The position numbers were made by a program, and so were the translations under genes. A DNA stretch of 64,000 nt, from NCBI GenBank assembly GCA_963210315.1, contig OY723285.1, forward strand, positions 124,001 to 188,000, given 5' to 3'. The DNA is from Rhynchopus euleeides (Eukaryota > Euglenozoa > Diplonemea > Diplonemida > Diplonemidae). This document shows, in pieces, positions 41,527 to 51,924 of the stretch; the stretch's first letter is position 1, and the number at the start of each line of letters is the position of its first letter. The notes under the pieces are model-generated. The model was not told where the DNA came from and searched no databases. It worked only from the letters and a program-made list of their open reading frames with translations.

Positions 41527-41925
41527 CCCCAGAAAAATACAGCAGCAGTCTCTCGAGTCTTCCTTTCAGATGATTTTTGCATTGATCGCTTCCACCACTT
41601 TTTTTGTTCTCGCTGGCGCTAGTGATGTCGGCTGGCAGAAAAAACACACAACAAAACCCCCCCCCCCCCCCCCCCCGCGTGTCGAGTGACCTTACCTGTC
41701 TGAAGTACAGAAAATGTGTCGGGTTGGGTGGAGCATACACACACACATACACATATGTTCACACAACACAGGGCAAACCGCACAAACGTGTTCACACATC
41801 CGGCATCCTATGCGAAATACCCGCCGCTCCCCGGGAGCTGTTGCGGGAACCATCTGCTCTTCCGACCCACCGAGACTCTTGCCGTATTTTCTCTACCACA
41901 CGGGGTGTGTTTTACCAAAAAAACA
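41527..41925. repeat. Dispersed repeat, uninterrupted copy
   Basis: Joins without a gap the sequences found at 2458-2670 and 3827-4005, and so provides the empty site for the 2671-3818 insertion. It lies about 90 bp beyond the 5' end of retroelement copy 2. Confidence 0.85.
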
Positions 41926-42670
41926 ATTGGTGCAAAGCACCGGTTTTCGGTGCTAGCGAAACCCCTGATCGCGAAGATCCCCAACTGACCGGCATTGCTT
42001 CGTCGTGTGCAGAACCTATCCCACCTACTCGTTGTGTCGCACCATACCAGACCAGGCCTCTGACGGGGGCAAGCTCCAGCAGGAGAACAAAAGAAACGGA
42101 AAGCGCCGAACACCGTCAAAACGCTGTGCCAACACCATCAGAAAGAAGAGAAGATCTTGGCTTTCGTCGATCGCGAGAACGCCACCGCAAACAGCTTTTG
42201 CTGCCACGGCGAGGATCCGCAAAGGAATCGCACTGGGGGGCTTCCTGCAGAATAGTGAGAGACCTCTCACAAGATAGGGCACTGAGGGGCCTTGTGAGCA
42301 TTAGACACTCCGACAGAGTAGATACGATGGGATGCGGAGCGGGCTGGGGGTGGTTATGGTGTTCTTTCGTACAGAACAACAGGGGAACACCGAAGCTTGC
42401 CTGGAGGGGGTACCCGCTACGAGTCACCGCTCGTCGCGGCTTCAGTCAGTGAGGGGAAGAAGGGCACCCCGTCACTTTTCTCATACGGCCGTATTGCGGT
42501 TTGGGTGAGCGTGCTGGCATCGCAGAGTGTCCCCTAGGGTCCACCCCGTGAGAACCGTGCCCGCGAACTCATACGGTCACACCGGGTAGCGAAGGCCCGA
42601 CACGCACAACACTGAAAAGCTAAAGAACAGGTGGAGGCGACGGGGTACTCAAAACCCGCAAAATCATACA

Positions 42671-42781
42671 GGGGGTGTTTGCTGTCGGCAAGCTTTCGGG
42701 AAAGTTCAGCGATTTCCCACCTGAGAATAGGAGGAAAATGCACCAAAATGCACCGTGTTGCGCGCCGTCGCGAAGACCCCC
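42671..42781. mobile_element. Miniature inverted-repeat element, family 2
   Basis: Core ataggaggaaaatgcaccaa and the words gcgatttcccacc, caagctttcggg match the copy at 17684-17793; right end gcgaagaccccc, left end ggggtgtttgc. Confidence 0.75.
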
Positions 42782-43186
42782 GCAAGCAAGAGATGGGTGT
42801 TGTGAATTTCGCTCCGGGTGTTTAGTGAAACGCCCGGAGCTTCGCCCATCCCTTCCCAGACTGCGTTGGCGCTTACAGACTCGTGTGAGGAGAAATCCCA
42901 AAAGGGTGCAACAAGCGTGTGACACCTTCTACGCACAGGTCAGTATTTTCAGAGAATTGAGCTGTCAAAAATGTGCACCAGGGTGACAGGGTGAGAGGGG
43001 GTTGTAAAGTGTTGGAATTATTTCGAGTTCCCGTTTGTAACAACAACGATTGCATCAGGGGGGGTGGGGGGGCAGGGCAGGCCCCTCCCCCCCGAATGCT
43101 GCCAACCCACCCACACCCAGGCTGTGGTGGGCGGTTCCCCACATTTCAATTCTTCTGCAGCTCTCCACACCATCGCCTGACGCCTT

Positions 43187-46100
43187 TCAAACCTCCACCG
43201 TATACGCTGCCCTGTCGCTCGGGGTGCGCGAAACTGCAGAGCAGGGCGACCAAAGCTCTGGTGCACGCCCCCTGCCAGAACCGCCCAGCAGGAAGGCCTC
43301 ACCAGCGAAGAAGGCAGGCCCGTGGCCCCGCCCCTGCGACACGAAGCTGAAGGACATGCCATCGCTCAGCACCGCGGGCAGCGCATCAGGTCGCGGCGTG
43401 GTGGGGGCAGGCGTGAGGTTGTGGAGGGGAGCAGCAGCAGCAAGGTCGGATTCCTCCGGGGTCAAGTCGGAGATGGCTTCGAGGCTGCAGTACTGCTGCT
43501 CCTGCTGCAGCACGTCTGCCTGCAGCGCTGCGCGCCTCCCGGTGACAGCGATGTATATCTCCGTCAGGACGTCCAGACCCAGGCGCACCAGAAGCAGGAT
43601 CTCAGCAGCGCGCAGCAGGCTCCATGCGGCGGAGAAGACCCACATGTCTGCGTCGTTGTTGTAGAAGCCGAGGGACAGCAGCACCATGGCGGCGCACTGG
43701 AATGAGAGCACTGCCACGTCGGCAATGCTATCACGCAACCTTGCGTGGGGGCGCAGTGTGCCTTGCAGCGCAAGGAGCGCCAGGAACACCACAGCGCAAG
43801 CCACCTTGAGGTGCCCGCATCCGGTGGCAGTCGCGGGCGCCGTGCTGTGCATCACACTGATGGCGAAGCTGCCAGCGAGATCAATCGAGAAGTACCAAAC
43901 GCGCTCCTGCCTGAAGGTGCGTGTGACGCAGGCGTAGCGCTGTACCCATGCCGAGGACTCCCGCATGCGGACCCACTCGCCAGGGCCGATGATGAGCTTC
44001 AGAAAAGGGTTCTGGCGGGTGACAGCGACAGCGTACACGGCCTCGTCGGGCACGCTGCGCATCACAATGCGCAGAACAACGAAAGGTAACACGGCACAGA
44101 CGCAGAGGATCGCAACACCCGTGATCAGGTGCAGCGCAGTGTCGGGGTGCAGCACGAGGGTCATCCCCGCAAGCGTCAGGCCCTGGTAGAAGAACAGGAA
44201 TAGGAAGAGGGGCACGGCGGGCTGCTGGAGGAAACCGTGGAAGCCTTCAAGCTTTGCGAAGAGGCGGGGCGCACCCAGGCGGAGCCCGTGGAACACGACA
44301 TAGGACAGCAGCCCGCACAGCAGCGTGATGGAGAGGTTCGCAACCACCGCGCCGAGCACCTCGCTGCCATCCACCTCCAGCCCTGTGGGGTGCAGCAGCC
44401 GCGGGATCTCGCCGCGCGTGCACCCGGAGCTCACCAGGTGCAGCCGCATTGTCGCCACTGCGGACGACGCCCCGACGATGGACCTGCTGAGACCTGCCGC
44501 CAGGGCACCTGTCATCAGGTCTGGCCCCAACTCGTCGCGCCGCCGCAGTGCTGAGGCAGGCGCCGCACCCCCGGAAGCAGGCACCCTCAGCACATCTGGC
44601 GCTGCGGTGGCTGAGTTGTGTGGCGGCGGTGCCTCTGTTGCTGACGGCGCCTGAGTTGTCACGAGCCGGATCAGCGGTGTGAAGGTGCCAGACACTGGTG
44701 GGGGCACTGTGGGTACGACTGGTGGAGACCGCGACGGCATCATGGCTGCAGTGGCCGGAGCGGCTGTGGGCTGCAGGACCGGCAGCGGAGCAGGCGTTGG
44801 GGGTACAGAGGTTGGGGGAACGGCAGTCAATGGCGAATTCGTGGGTGGCGCAGACGTGGGCGGTGTGGGGGTAAACGGTACAGGGGACGGCGGGGCAGGT
44901 GTTGGTGGTGTTGGGGTCGTCGGTGGCGGTGTTGGCGGCGTGGCTGTCGGAGGTGCAAGTGTCGGGGATGATGGTGTCACAGGTGGAAGTGTTGGCGGTG
45001 CAGGTGTCGGCGGGGCAGCCGTCCGCGGTGCAGGCGTCGACGGTGCCGGAGTTGGCGGTGATGGTGTTGGAGGTACTAGTGTTGGCGGTGCAGGTGTCGG
45101 CGGTGCAGCCGTTCGCGGTGCAGGCGTCGGCGACGGTACCGACGTTGCCGGAGATGGTGTCGACGGAACCGGTGTCGGTGGTGACGGTGTTGGAGGTACT
45201 AGTGTTGGCGGGGCAGGTGTCGGCGGTGCAGGTGTTTGCGGTGACAGTGTCAGAGGCGAAGGCGTGGGCGGGATAGGTGTCGGTGGAGATGGTGTCAGTG
45301 GCGCAGGCGTTGGCGGTGCAGGGGTTGGGGGTGCCGGTGTCGGAGGGGCTGGCGTTGCCGGGATCAGTGTCGGTGGTGCCGGTGTTGCCGGTGCAGGCGT
45401 CGGCGGTGCCGATGTTGCCGGAGATGGTGTCAGCGGTGCCGGTGTCGGCGGTGCCAGTGTTAGCGGGGACGATGTCGGCGGTGCAGCTGTCGGCGGGGCG
45501 GGTGTCGGTGGTGACGATGTTGGTGGCGATATTGTCGGTGGCGACCGTGTCATAGGCGCTGGTGTCGGGGGCGAAGGCGTGGGTGGTGCTGCGGTCGGCG
45601 GCGAAGGTGTTGGCGGAGAAGCTGTCGGCGGTGCAGGCGTTGGCTCGTTGTGGCATGACTGGAAGGTGAAGTCCAACACGTCACCAGTCCACGTCGGGCC
45701 TTGCGCCACACCTGATCTGAAGTAAATTTCAGACCGAGTCCCCACCCTCGGCACAGCACCATCGACGACCTCCTCAAACACGAGCACACCGTCCTCATAG
45801 ATGTACACAGTGCCACGTGTGTTGGCAATGCGCTTCACAACAAGCGTATACACATGCCACGTGGCCACAGCGGTTTTCGTGATGACCTGAGGTGACGTGG
45901 CCGGCACACTGGTCTCACCTGCATCCAAGACTTGGTACGTCATGCGCCCCTGGCCATCCTGCTTGAACACCACAGCCTGCTTGCCCTGCCCGTTGCTGAA
46001 CTCGAAGAGAGGTGCCTGTGCCTCAGCCTCCAGGGTGCTGACGGTGGCCTGCAACACGAAACCGCCTCCGAATGTCAACGGATCCGATGTGTCGTACTCA

Positions 46101-46255
46101 GCTTCGTCGTCGAAAGAGACGACCTCCTCGGGTGACGCACACGGCTGCTCGATGACAGCATATGCCTTGTGCTGCTGCACGGCAAGCAGCACCACAAGGC
46201 ATACTGCCTTGGGTGGCGCCAGCGCCATGCGCAAGAGCGACAAAACCTGCATCAT
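43187..46255 (-). CDS. Paralogous surface protein: signal peptide, LamG-like domain, PTP stalk, seven membrane segments
   Basis: 1,022 residues from the Met-Met at 46255, the same signal peptide as at 34513. The LamG-like domain has diverged (LTFGGGFVLQATV, VYIYEDGVLVF), the PTP stalk is longer (about 300 residues), and the juxtamembrane and helical part is close to the other copy (LHPTGLEVDGSE, SLGFYNNDADMWVFSAAWSL). The cytoplasmic tails are unrelated after the last helix. Strong conservation of the membrane core and signal with divergence of ectodomain and tail suggests a surface family whose exposed and signalling ends vary. Homology extends upstream of the start for about 110 nt, so the duplicated unit includes 5' untranslated or promoter DNA. 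Confidence 0.85.
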   Translation of the reverse strand: MMQVLSLLRMALAPPKAVCLVVLLAVQQHKAYAVIEQPCASPEEVVSFDDEAEYDTSDPLTFGGGFVLQATVSTLEAEAQAPLFEFSNGQGKQAVVFKQDGQGRMTYQVLDAGETSVPATSPQVITKTAVATWHVYTLVVKRIANTRGTVYIYEDGVLVFEEVVDGAVPRVGTRSEIYFRSGVAQGPTWTGDVLDFTFQSCHNEPTPAPPTASPPTPSPPTAAPPTPSPPTPAPMTRSPPTISPPTSSPPTPAPPTAAPPTSSPLTLAPPTPAPLTPSPATSAPPTPAPATPAPPTLIPATPAPPTPAPPTPAPPTPAPLTPSPPTPIPPTPSPLTLSPQTPAPPTPAPPTLVPPTPSPPTPVPSTPSPATSVPSPTPAPRTAAPPTPAPPTLVPPTPSPPTPAPSTPAPRTAAPPTPAPPTLPPVTPSSPTLAPPTATPPTPPPTTPTPPTPAPPSPVPFTPTPPTSAPPTNSPLTAVPPTSVPPTPAPLPVLQPTAAPATAAMMPSRSPPVVPTVPPPVSGTFTPLIRLVTTQAPSATEAPPPHNSATAAPDVLRVPASGGAAPASALRRRDELGPDLMTGALAAGLSRSIVGASSAVATMRLHLVSSGCTRGEIPRLLHPTGLEVDGSEVLGAVVANLSITLLCGLLSYVVFHGLRLGAPRLFAKLEGFHGFLQQPAVPLFLFLFFYQGLTLAGMTLVLHPDTALHLITGVAILCVCAVLPFVVLRIVMRSVPDEAVYAVAVTRQNPFLKLIIGPGEWVRMRESSAWVQRYACVTRTFRQERVWYFSIDLAGSFAISVMHSTAPATATGCGHLKVACAVVFLALLALQGTLRPHARLRDSIADVAVLSFQCAAMVLLSLGFYNNDADMWVFSAAWSLLRAAEILLLVRLGLDVLTEIYIAVTGRRAALQADVLQQEQQYCSLEAISDLTPEESDLAAAAPLHNLTPAPTTPRPDALPAVLSDGMSFSFVSQGRGHGPAFFAGEAFLLGGSGRGRAPELWSPCSAVSRTPSDRAAYTVEV

Positions 46256-47857
46256 TGGGTGGGGCGTGGTGTGGCGTGGCGGCGCCTGGCGTGGCGTGTG
46301 ATGTGGGTTTCGCACGTAGGCAACAAGGGGAGAGAGAGGGAGGCCAGCCTGGCCTGCTTGACTCATGCGGTCGATGCTTCAACGTGCCGTGGAGCACGCG
46401 GTAGTGGTGGGGAACGGAGCTCTGCCAACCGGCACATTGCAATGGTTGCGTGGGCGGGGTGGGTGAGGACCCTGTCGCATTGTGCCACCCAGTGCCTGGA
46501 CCACCAGTGCGGGAGCGTCATGCAGGTGCATGGACACTGACTGGACCTGGTTAGGGACACAGGACAGGGTAGGGAGTGACAAAGGCAAAAGCGTAGCAAC
46601 CGTGCTACCTTCTTCCTTAATGATGCGTTGACGCTTCCACCAAGATAAGTGCACGAGTAGGTCCCGTCAGGGACTCTGTATGCCATTCGATCACCTGGCC
46701 CAAGTCCCCGAGTCGCAGAAAGCCCTGTAAATATTATGGAACGAAAAAATCCGGAACGCCAACCCACCAGCGTTCCATAATATTTACGTCTACGGTATAT
46801 AGCCCCGAGGCCACCTGGTACTCCAGGTGCTGTCAGAGACGCCCGGTGATCCAAGAATGCTACATCACCATCACCGACAGACGTATTCCTGCCTGTCGGC
46901 AAGTTCGCGGGTGCCAGGAAGCCTGTCGACGTGGGTTCTCCTACTGGCGCCAGCGAATTGTGTGCTGTGTCTGACACCCGCTGGTGCTCTCACGAACACA
47001 GGGAAGGATACCCCAGAATAGCACGCCGCGGTCACAACGGCGCAGGAAGCGTTCGGCCGCGAAGCGCCCGACCGACAGGTTTCGGTCTAGTTCATAACCA
47101 GGGTAACCCGGTTTCAGGATCCGTCGGGAAGGTCAAACTAATGCCCTGTCACGCCGAAGTATAGCTGAAGTCGTACAGGATCATTCGTGAAGAAATCGCA
47201 CCACCACCACCGCACCCCGAACCCTGTCGCATTGTGCCACCCAGTGCCTGGACCACCAGTGCGGCATGCAGGTGCATGGGCACTGACTGGACCTGGCTGG
47301 GGACACAGGACAGGGTAGGGAGTAAGGCAACAAGAACAAAGAATGTCAAAAAAAATGCGAATGCAACCATGTGTGCGTCACAAGACAAGAGCAGCTGGAG
47401 GTGTGTTCCGAACACTGGACACAAAACAGCAGCAGCAGTCTCACGGATCCTTGACAGATGATGGTTGCATTGATCCCCCCCTTCTGCCCTGGCGTGAGTG
47501 ATCAGCAGACACGGGAGGTCGAGGGCAACAGCACAGGCACACGAAACGACACACGCATAGGCAAGGTCAGGATCTATCCCGACCTATCATACATACTTGC
47601 ATGCCGCGTACCCGGCACGCGGAAAATACGCGGGAAAAATAGAAGGGGGCGAAAACCTTTGCGTCTGCAAATCAGAAAGGGAATAGAAGAACCAGCGGGT
47701 ATTCGTCGATCGCGGGAACACCCCACACGCCTGCTGCGGGTGTGGGGTAAGGTATGTTGTGTTTGTCACCCAAAGCGCTGCCAACTATATTTTTCACTGT
47801 GACAAGCTTCTTGTTGTGTGTGAAAAACACCAAAAACGCGCGTTTAAAAAGTCAGGA
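46256..47857. other. Gene-free stretch with direct repeats and a hairpin
   Basis: Contains about 110 bp repeated at 46470-46580 and 47221-47335 (gtgccacccagtgcctggac), a word shared with 52819-52858 (cgatgcttcaacgtgccgtg) and the 17-bp hairpin at 46727-46787. No gene recognised. Confidence 0.5.
46727..46787. repeat. 17-bp perfect inverted repeat
   Basis: gtaaatattatggaacg is repeated exactly inverted 27 bases later. Beside it lies atgcgttgacgcttccacc (46623-46641), a word shared with the retroelement end at 62385-62403. Confidence 0.85.
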
Positions 47858-49327
47858 TCACCGGGTTTCGTCGGTTTTGTCTGCATAGGCGGCAGGGGAC
47901 CATGACACTATCACAAGACCACTAAAACCACCAGGGAACGGCGTGCGCACCAGCGGCAGCATCCCAGAGAAGGGACAACCAACACGCTGACCGTCCCCCC
48001 TAGACAGCGACACGGAGTTTGCCGTGAGGGAGTAACCGCTTACATAGCTCTCGACATTGAATACTATAGTGGTGCCGGGAGTGCAGAAGATGTCCCCTCC
48101 TCTAGTGCGTAGTCGTAGTTACACGAGTCAATAACGCCGTTGTCCGACATGTTGTGCATCCGTGCTGGGGTGGGTGCCAGGGTAGCAGGGTACCATGACA
48201 CGCTCACAGGATGATTCTCACCATTATATTGCGGCGTGTACACGAGCTCCACCCCCCACTGTAACAGCTCACAAGCTGACCGTCCCCATTGCTCAGCGGC
48301 CTGCGGTTTACCGTGAGGTTGAAACCTGACAGAGTGATCTGGGCATTGAATATCAAATCATTGAAATCGCAGGGGATGCGCCACTCCTGTGGGGTGCTGT
48401 AGCTGTAGGAGACTGCGTCGTGATTCGTCATGTTGTGCACCGTCACTGGGCTGGTGCGCCATCACACCTTCAAAACACCCTCAGGCTTAACACCCCCGTA
48501 CGGCGTGTACACCATCCGCAGTATCCCAGTGTAGGCACAGATCACACTCCGACTGTCCCAATTGCCCAGCGGCCTGCTGTCTAACGTGAGGTTGAACGTT
48601 CCTGTAAGAAGATAGCCGTCGGTTTTGAACTCTAAAGTGCTGTCCGGTGTGCAGGAGATGACCCACTCCTGTGGGGAGAAGCTGAGTTGCGCGGAGAGTG
48701 TGGCGTCGTCCGACATGTAGTGCACTTCTGCTGGGCTGACGCACCATGACACATCCGGAAAATAACCCGCACCATTGTACGGCGTGTACACCAGCCGCAA
48801 TATCCCATTGGTGACACAGGTCACACGCTGACCGTCCCCATTGCGCAGCGGCCTGCCGTCTAACGTGAGGGTGTAACTGTCCAGGTCGTTCTGGGCATTG
48901 AACACTACAGTGCTGTTCGGCGTGCAGAAGATGACCCACTCCTGTGCTGTGTTGTAGCCGCGACGATCGGTTGTGCTGTTATCCGACATGTTGTGCACCG
49001 TTACTGGGAGGGTGCAGGGTACCATGACACGTTCAGAAGATGGTCAACGCCATCGTACGGCGTGTACACCAGCGGCAGCCACCCACTGTAGCGAGCGTCG
49101 ACAAGCTGACCGTCCCCATTGCTCAGCGGGCTGCCGTCTAACGTGAGGTTGAAACCTGACAGAGTGTTCTGGGCATTGATGACACAAGTACTGTGCGGCT
49201 TGCAGGGGACATCCCACTTATATGATGTGTTGTAGCGCCCGTAGACAGAGCCGTGGTCCGGCAGGGGGTCCACCGTGACCCCCTCTGCAGCACACACCGC
49301 CAGGGCGGCAAGCACTGCGGCACGCAT
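47858..49327 (-). pseudogene. Decayed gene for a secreted protein of five CUB-like modules
   Basis: Starts with a signal peptide (MRAAVLAALAVCAAEG at 49327) and continues as five modules of about 280 bp each. Module signature: a Trp-x-x-x-Cys strand, NAQNTLSGFNLTLDGRPL, NGDGQ, then LVYTPYNG and VSWYP, with two cysteines per module; this is reminiscent of CUB beta-sandwiches, though the family is not certain. The modules are linked by HNMSDN-type linkers. Lesions: a frameshift near 49010, an in-frame TGA at 48464-48462 where other modules have Ser, a shift in a six-G run near 48265, and a shift near 48095; the last module then stays open to a stop at 47858. An exported adhesin-like protein, now probably non-functional. 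Confidence 0.75.
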
Positions 49328-49490
49328 GTTGCAGTAAACAACGAAACACCTGCAGAGTGGTGGTGCGTGTTGGTCTGGCACTGCAGCAGGACACGAGAGG
49401 GCACCCACCCGCATTCCTCAAACCGCTTTCGGGGCTGGGTGCAACGCCCTTGCAAGCGTGTGAAGTGGGGGAGAAGGGGGGGGGGGGGGG

Positions 49491-49720
49491 GTAGGGGGTA
49501 TCAAATGGGGGTGACAAACACGATTTTTCAAAAAACTGGCGCAGAGGCCCCAAAGCCCCCGTAAACCCTCCAAACCCCCCCAGATCGGTCCGGAAACCCA
49601 TCGAACCCCACTTTTCCACCATTCCGGGCACCTCAGGTGCCCGAATTGGGGTACCTAATTTTCGTGCCACCGTTTGGTACCACACAGTGTCACTGAGGGG
49701 GGGGTTAGGAAAGGGTACGC
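49491..49720. repeat. Left terminal inverted repeat of the DDE transposon
   Basis: About 230 bp, inverted at 51925-52162, including gatttttcaaaaaactggcg and gcacctcaggtgcccgaatt. This end is the short variant (caaatgggggtgac). Confidence 0.9.
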
Positions 49721-49743
49721 ACTAATACCACATTTCTGACGGG

Positions 49744-51867
49744 CTAGAACTCGTCATCAGGCGCCATGTAGGTGGCATCGATCAGGTCTTCGATGAGCTT
49801 TGGTTTGATTATGTACTTCCCTCCCTGTCGCACAGGCAGGTCGTGCTCAGCTGCTTTGTCCCGCAGTTCAGCCACAGAGAGCTTGGTGTACTCAGTCCGC
49901 AGCTGCTGCTTCATTGTGGTGCGATGTATCCTCAAGTGAACGTCCTCATCTGAGTTCAATTTCCTCTCCTTGTAGGATGAGTACGTCTCTTCGCTCGGCA
50001 CAAGCGGGACCCCAATCTCAAAGAGTGCCCTGCGGTTGTGTTTTCGCTGCGCAATGCTCGCAATCCTCTCTGGGTTGCAGCCGGGAAGATCCTCACTCAG
50101 CAAGCCGACTGTACCATGCGCTCCCTCAATGAAGTCGTTCGAGTGTGGAAGGTCTTTGGCAGCCTCTGGCGGGAGATCCGTGTCATGAGCCACAAAGCGA
50201 TCAAAAGTCTCGATCATGCGTGCCACTGATCCCCGAAGGCGGCTTGCGCATGTAGAGTCGAAGTGCTCCTGGGCTTGCTGCATGCCAAGGGGGTTGCGCC
50301 ATGCCGTCTCAAATATCCACTGTGGAAACTTGCTTTTCACACGCGAAAGAGTCACGAGCCACCCTCGGAGGGTCGGGTAGAGTTTGCGGGCTTCCGTGAC
50401 ATTCATCTCGCCACGCAATTTGCACCCTTTCAGCAGTACATACGTACTCTTGTACCAGGCAAAGCAGACCGCAGCAACCACCAACTCTGGCACAATGTCG
50501 TCACACAACAGCACACTGAGTGCGTTGCTTCCCGGAATGTACAGCTCGCGTCGCTCAACAGCCTTGGTCAATACATCCCGGTTGTGGAGCACTGCCGCGC
50601 AGGAACGGCATAGCCACCCATATTTGTTTCCCACCTGCCTTCCCAACGTAAACCCCTTTGGAATGCCTCCTTTTGTTGCGAAGAGTGTTGATACCATCTT
50701 GATTCCCGTCGATGTGGTGGCGTTCGTGCTTTTAGGACAGCAAGCGGTGTGAAGCGTCTCGATCGCAGCTTGGGTGGCGGTGTTGATATCAACCGATTCA
50801 ATGGTGTGCTTCCACTTGTGCGACGAGCACCCCGAAGGTATCAACCCTCCAAGGACACAGGCAGCTTTGGCCGTTGATTCGTGATCAGTCAGACACAGTG
50901 ATGGTTTTTGAAAGCCGGCCTCCGTCGCCGCCAGCAGAACACGCTGGATCTGGGGCACCTTGTCGATGGCACGGCTTCCCTCCCCGACGGAGCTGTCGGC
51001 CACGACTTGGAGCACCCTGCCGGTCTCAGGGCTTGCAGCAGAGAACGAGACCTGCGAGTACTTCACCCCTTGCTGCGAGCGCGCACCCGACGAGGTGTCC
51101 ATGCACGTCTGCACCTGCCCTCCTTTTTCACGAAGCTTCGTCAGGAACCGATCAGTACTCATTGGACCTGCCCACGCATCAGTGCGTTTGACTGTCGCCG
51201 CACTGATGTTGCGCCCCTTCCCACGAGTGCCAAGGATGCACTCCAGGATGTCGCTCAGAGCCTCGCCACAGCTCTTCGCGCCGATCCCCCACCCTCGCAG
51301 CACTGTCAGCGCCGTTGCCACACCGGCGCTGTAGCCCCCCTCCTTGTTGTAGAGGGAGGTCGGTGTCACAAGACACCGCTGTCGCAAGCGCTTATATTTG
51401 GCGTGTAATCGTCTATACGCGCTTGCGGAGTACACTCCCGGACTCGAGGTTTTCGGAGTCGTAGCGTCCTCGGGGTCGCTGTCGCTGTCGCTGTCGCTGT
51501 CGCTTTGATTGACACTGCCACTGTCACAGTCGCTGTCGCTGTCGCTGTCTTCATCGGTTGTATTCTCCACTGGCCCCTCACCCGCGCTCGCGCCCTTTGC
51601 CATCGGGCGAACTGTGTGATCGCAGTTCACACACCACCGGAACTCTCGTTTCCCTTCGCACTGCACCCGCGTCTTCCGCGCACCGATCCGCGAAAGGGCC
51701 TTTAAAAAGGCCTCCTTCGTGGGGGCCCCGCGCGTGCGCCTGAGTATGCGCGCCCGCTGCGCGTTCAAATCGCACCACCGTGCCCCACACAGCTCCACGG
51801 GCAGCTGGCCGACGAACTTCCTCGCCGCGGCGATGGCGTTCGCACTCCGAGCAACCGTGCGGCCCAT
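49744..51867 (-). CDS. DDE transposase with C-x2-H motif and C-terminal SAP domain
   Basis: 707 residues from ATG 51867 (MGRTVARSANAIAAARKFVG); an upstream GTG start would begin inside the terminal repeat. N-terminal part: basic helices and a Cys-rich segment (CEGKREFRWCVNC) that may bind DNA or zinc, then a Ser-Asp repeat (about 25 residues). Catalytic core candidates: Asp in CMDTSSG (51099-51097), Asp in CLTDHEST (50886-50884), the C-x2-H motif CSSHKWKH, and Glu in DFIEGAHG (50127-50125), with about 253 residues between the second Asp and the Glu, leaving room for an insertion domain as in hAT or Kolobok-like enzymes. The C-terminus TKLSVAELRDKAAEHDLPV with GGKYIIKPKLIEDL is a SAP DNA-binding helix pair. 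The frame is intact, so the element may be active. Superfamily not certain. Confidence 0.82.
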   Translation of the reverse strand: MGRTVARSANAIAAARKFVGQLPVELCGARWCDLNAQRARILRRTRGAPTKEAFLKALSRIGARKTRVQCEGKREFRWCVNCDHTVRPMAKGASAGEGPVENTTDEDSDSDSDCDSGSVNQSDSDSDSDSDPEDATTPKTSSPGVYSASAYRRLHAKYKRLRQRCLVTPTSLYNKEGGYSAGVATALTVLRGWGIGAKSCGEALSDILECILGTRGKGRNISAATVKRTDAWAGPMSTDRFLTKLREKGGQVQTCMDTSSGARSQQGVKYSQVSFSAASPETGRVLQVVADSSVGEGSRAIDKVPQIQRVLLAATEAGFQKPSLCLTDHESTAKAACVLGGLIPSGCSSHKWKHTIESVDINTATQAAIETLHTACCPKSTNATTSTGIKMVSTLFATKGGIPKGFTLGRQVGNKYGWLCRSCAAVLHNRDVLTKAVERRELYIPGSNALSVLLCDDIVPELVVAAVCFAWYKSTYVLLKGCKLRGEMNVTEARKLYPTLRGWLVTLSRVKSKFPQWIFETAWRNPLGMQQAQEHFDSTCASRLRGSVARMIETFDRFVAHDTDLPPEAAKDLPHSNDFIEGAHGTVGLLSEDLPGCNPERIASIAQRKHNRRALFEIGVPLVPSEETYSSYKERKLNSDEDVHLRIHRTTMKQQLRTEYTKLSVAELRDKAAEHDLPVRQGGKYIIKPKLIEDLIDATYMAPDDEF

Positions 51868-51924
51868 TCTTGTGTTTGTGCGGTATTCACAGCACTCTGC
51901 AGATGATTGTGGGTGTCTGTGGTG

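Larger units (their letters stand above)
41438..43186. other. Gene-free stretch with dispersed repeats
   Basis: Contains 41527-41925, the uninterrupted copy of the repeat that is split at 2458-2670 and 3827-4005, a poly-C run near 41660, and the family-2 miniature element at 42671-42781. No gene recognised. Confidence 0.5.

Noticed and set aside
47000..47160. Candidate tRNA near ttcggtctagttcataacca
   Set aside because: Arms do not pair into a cloverleaf and no consistent anticodon loop can be drawn.
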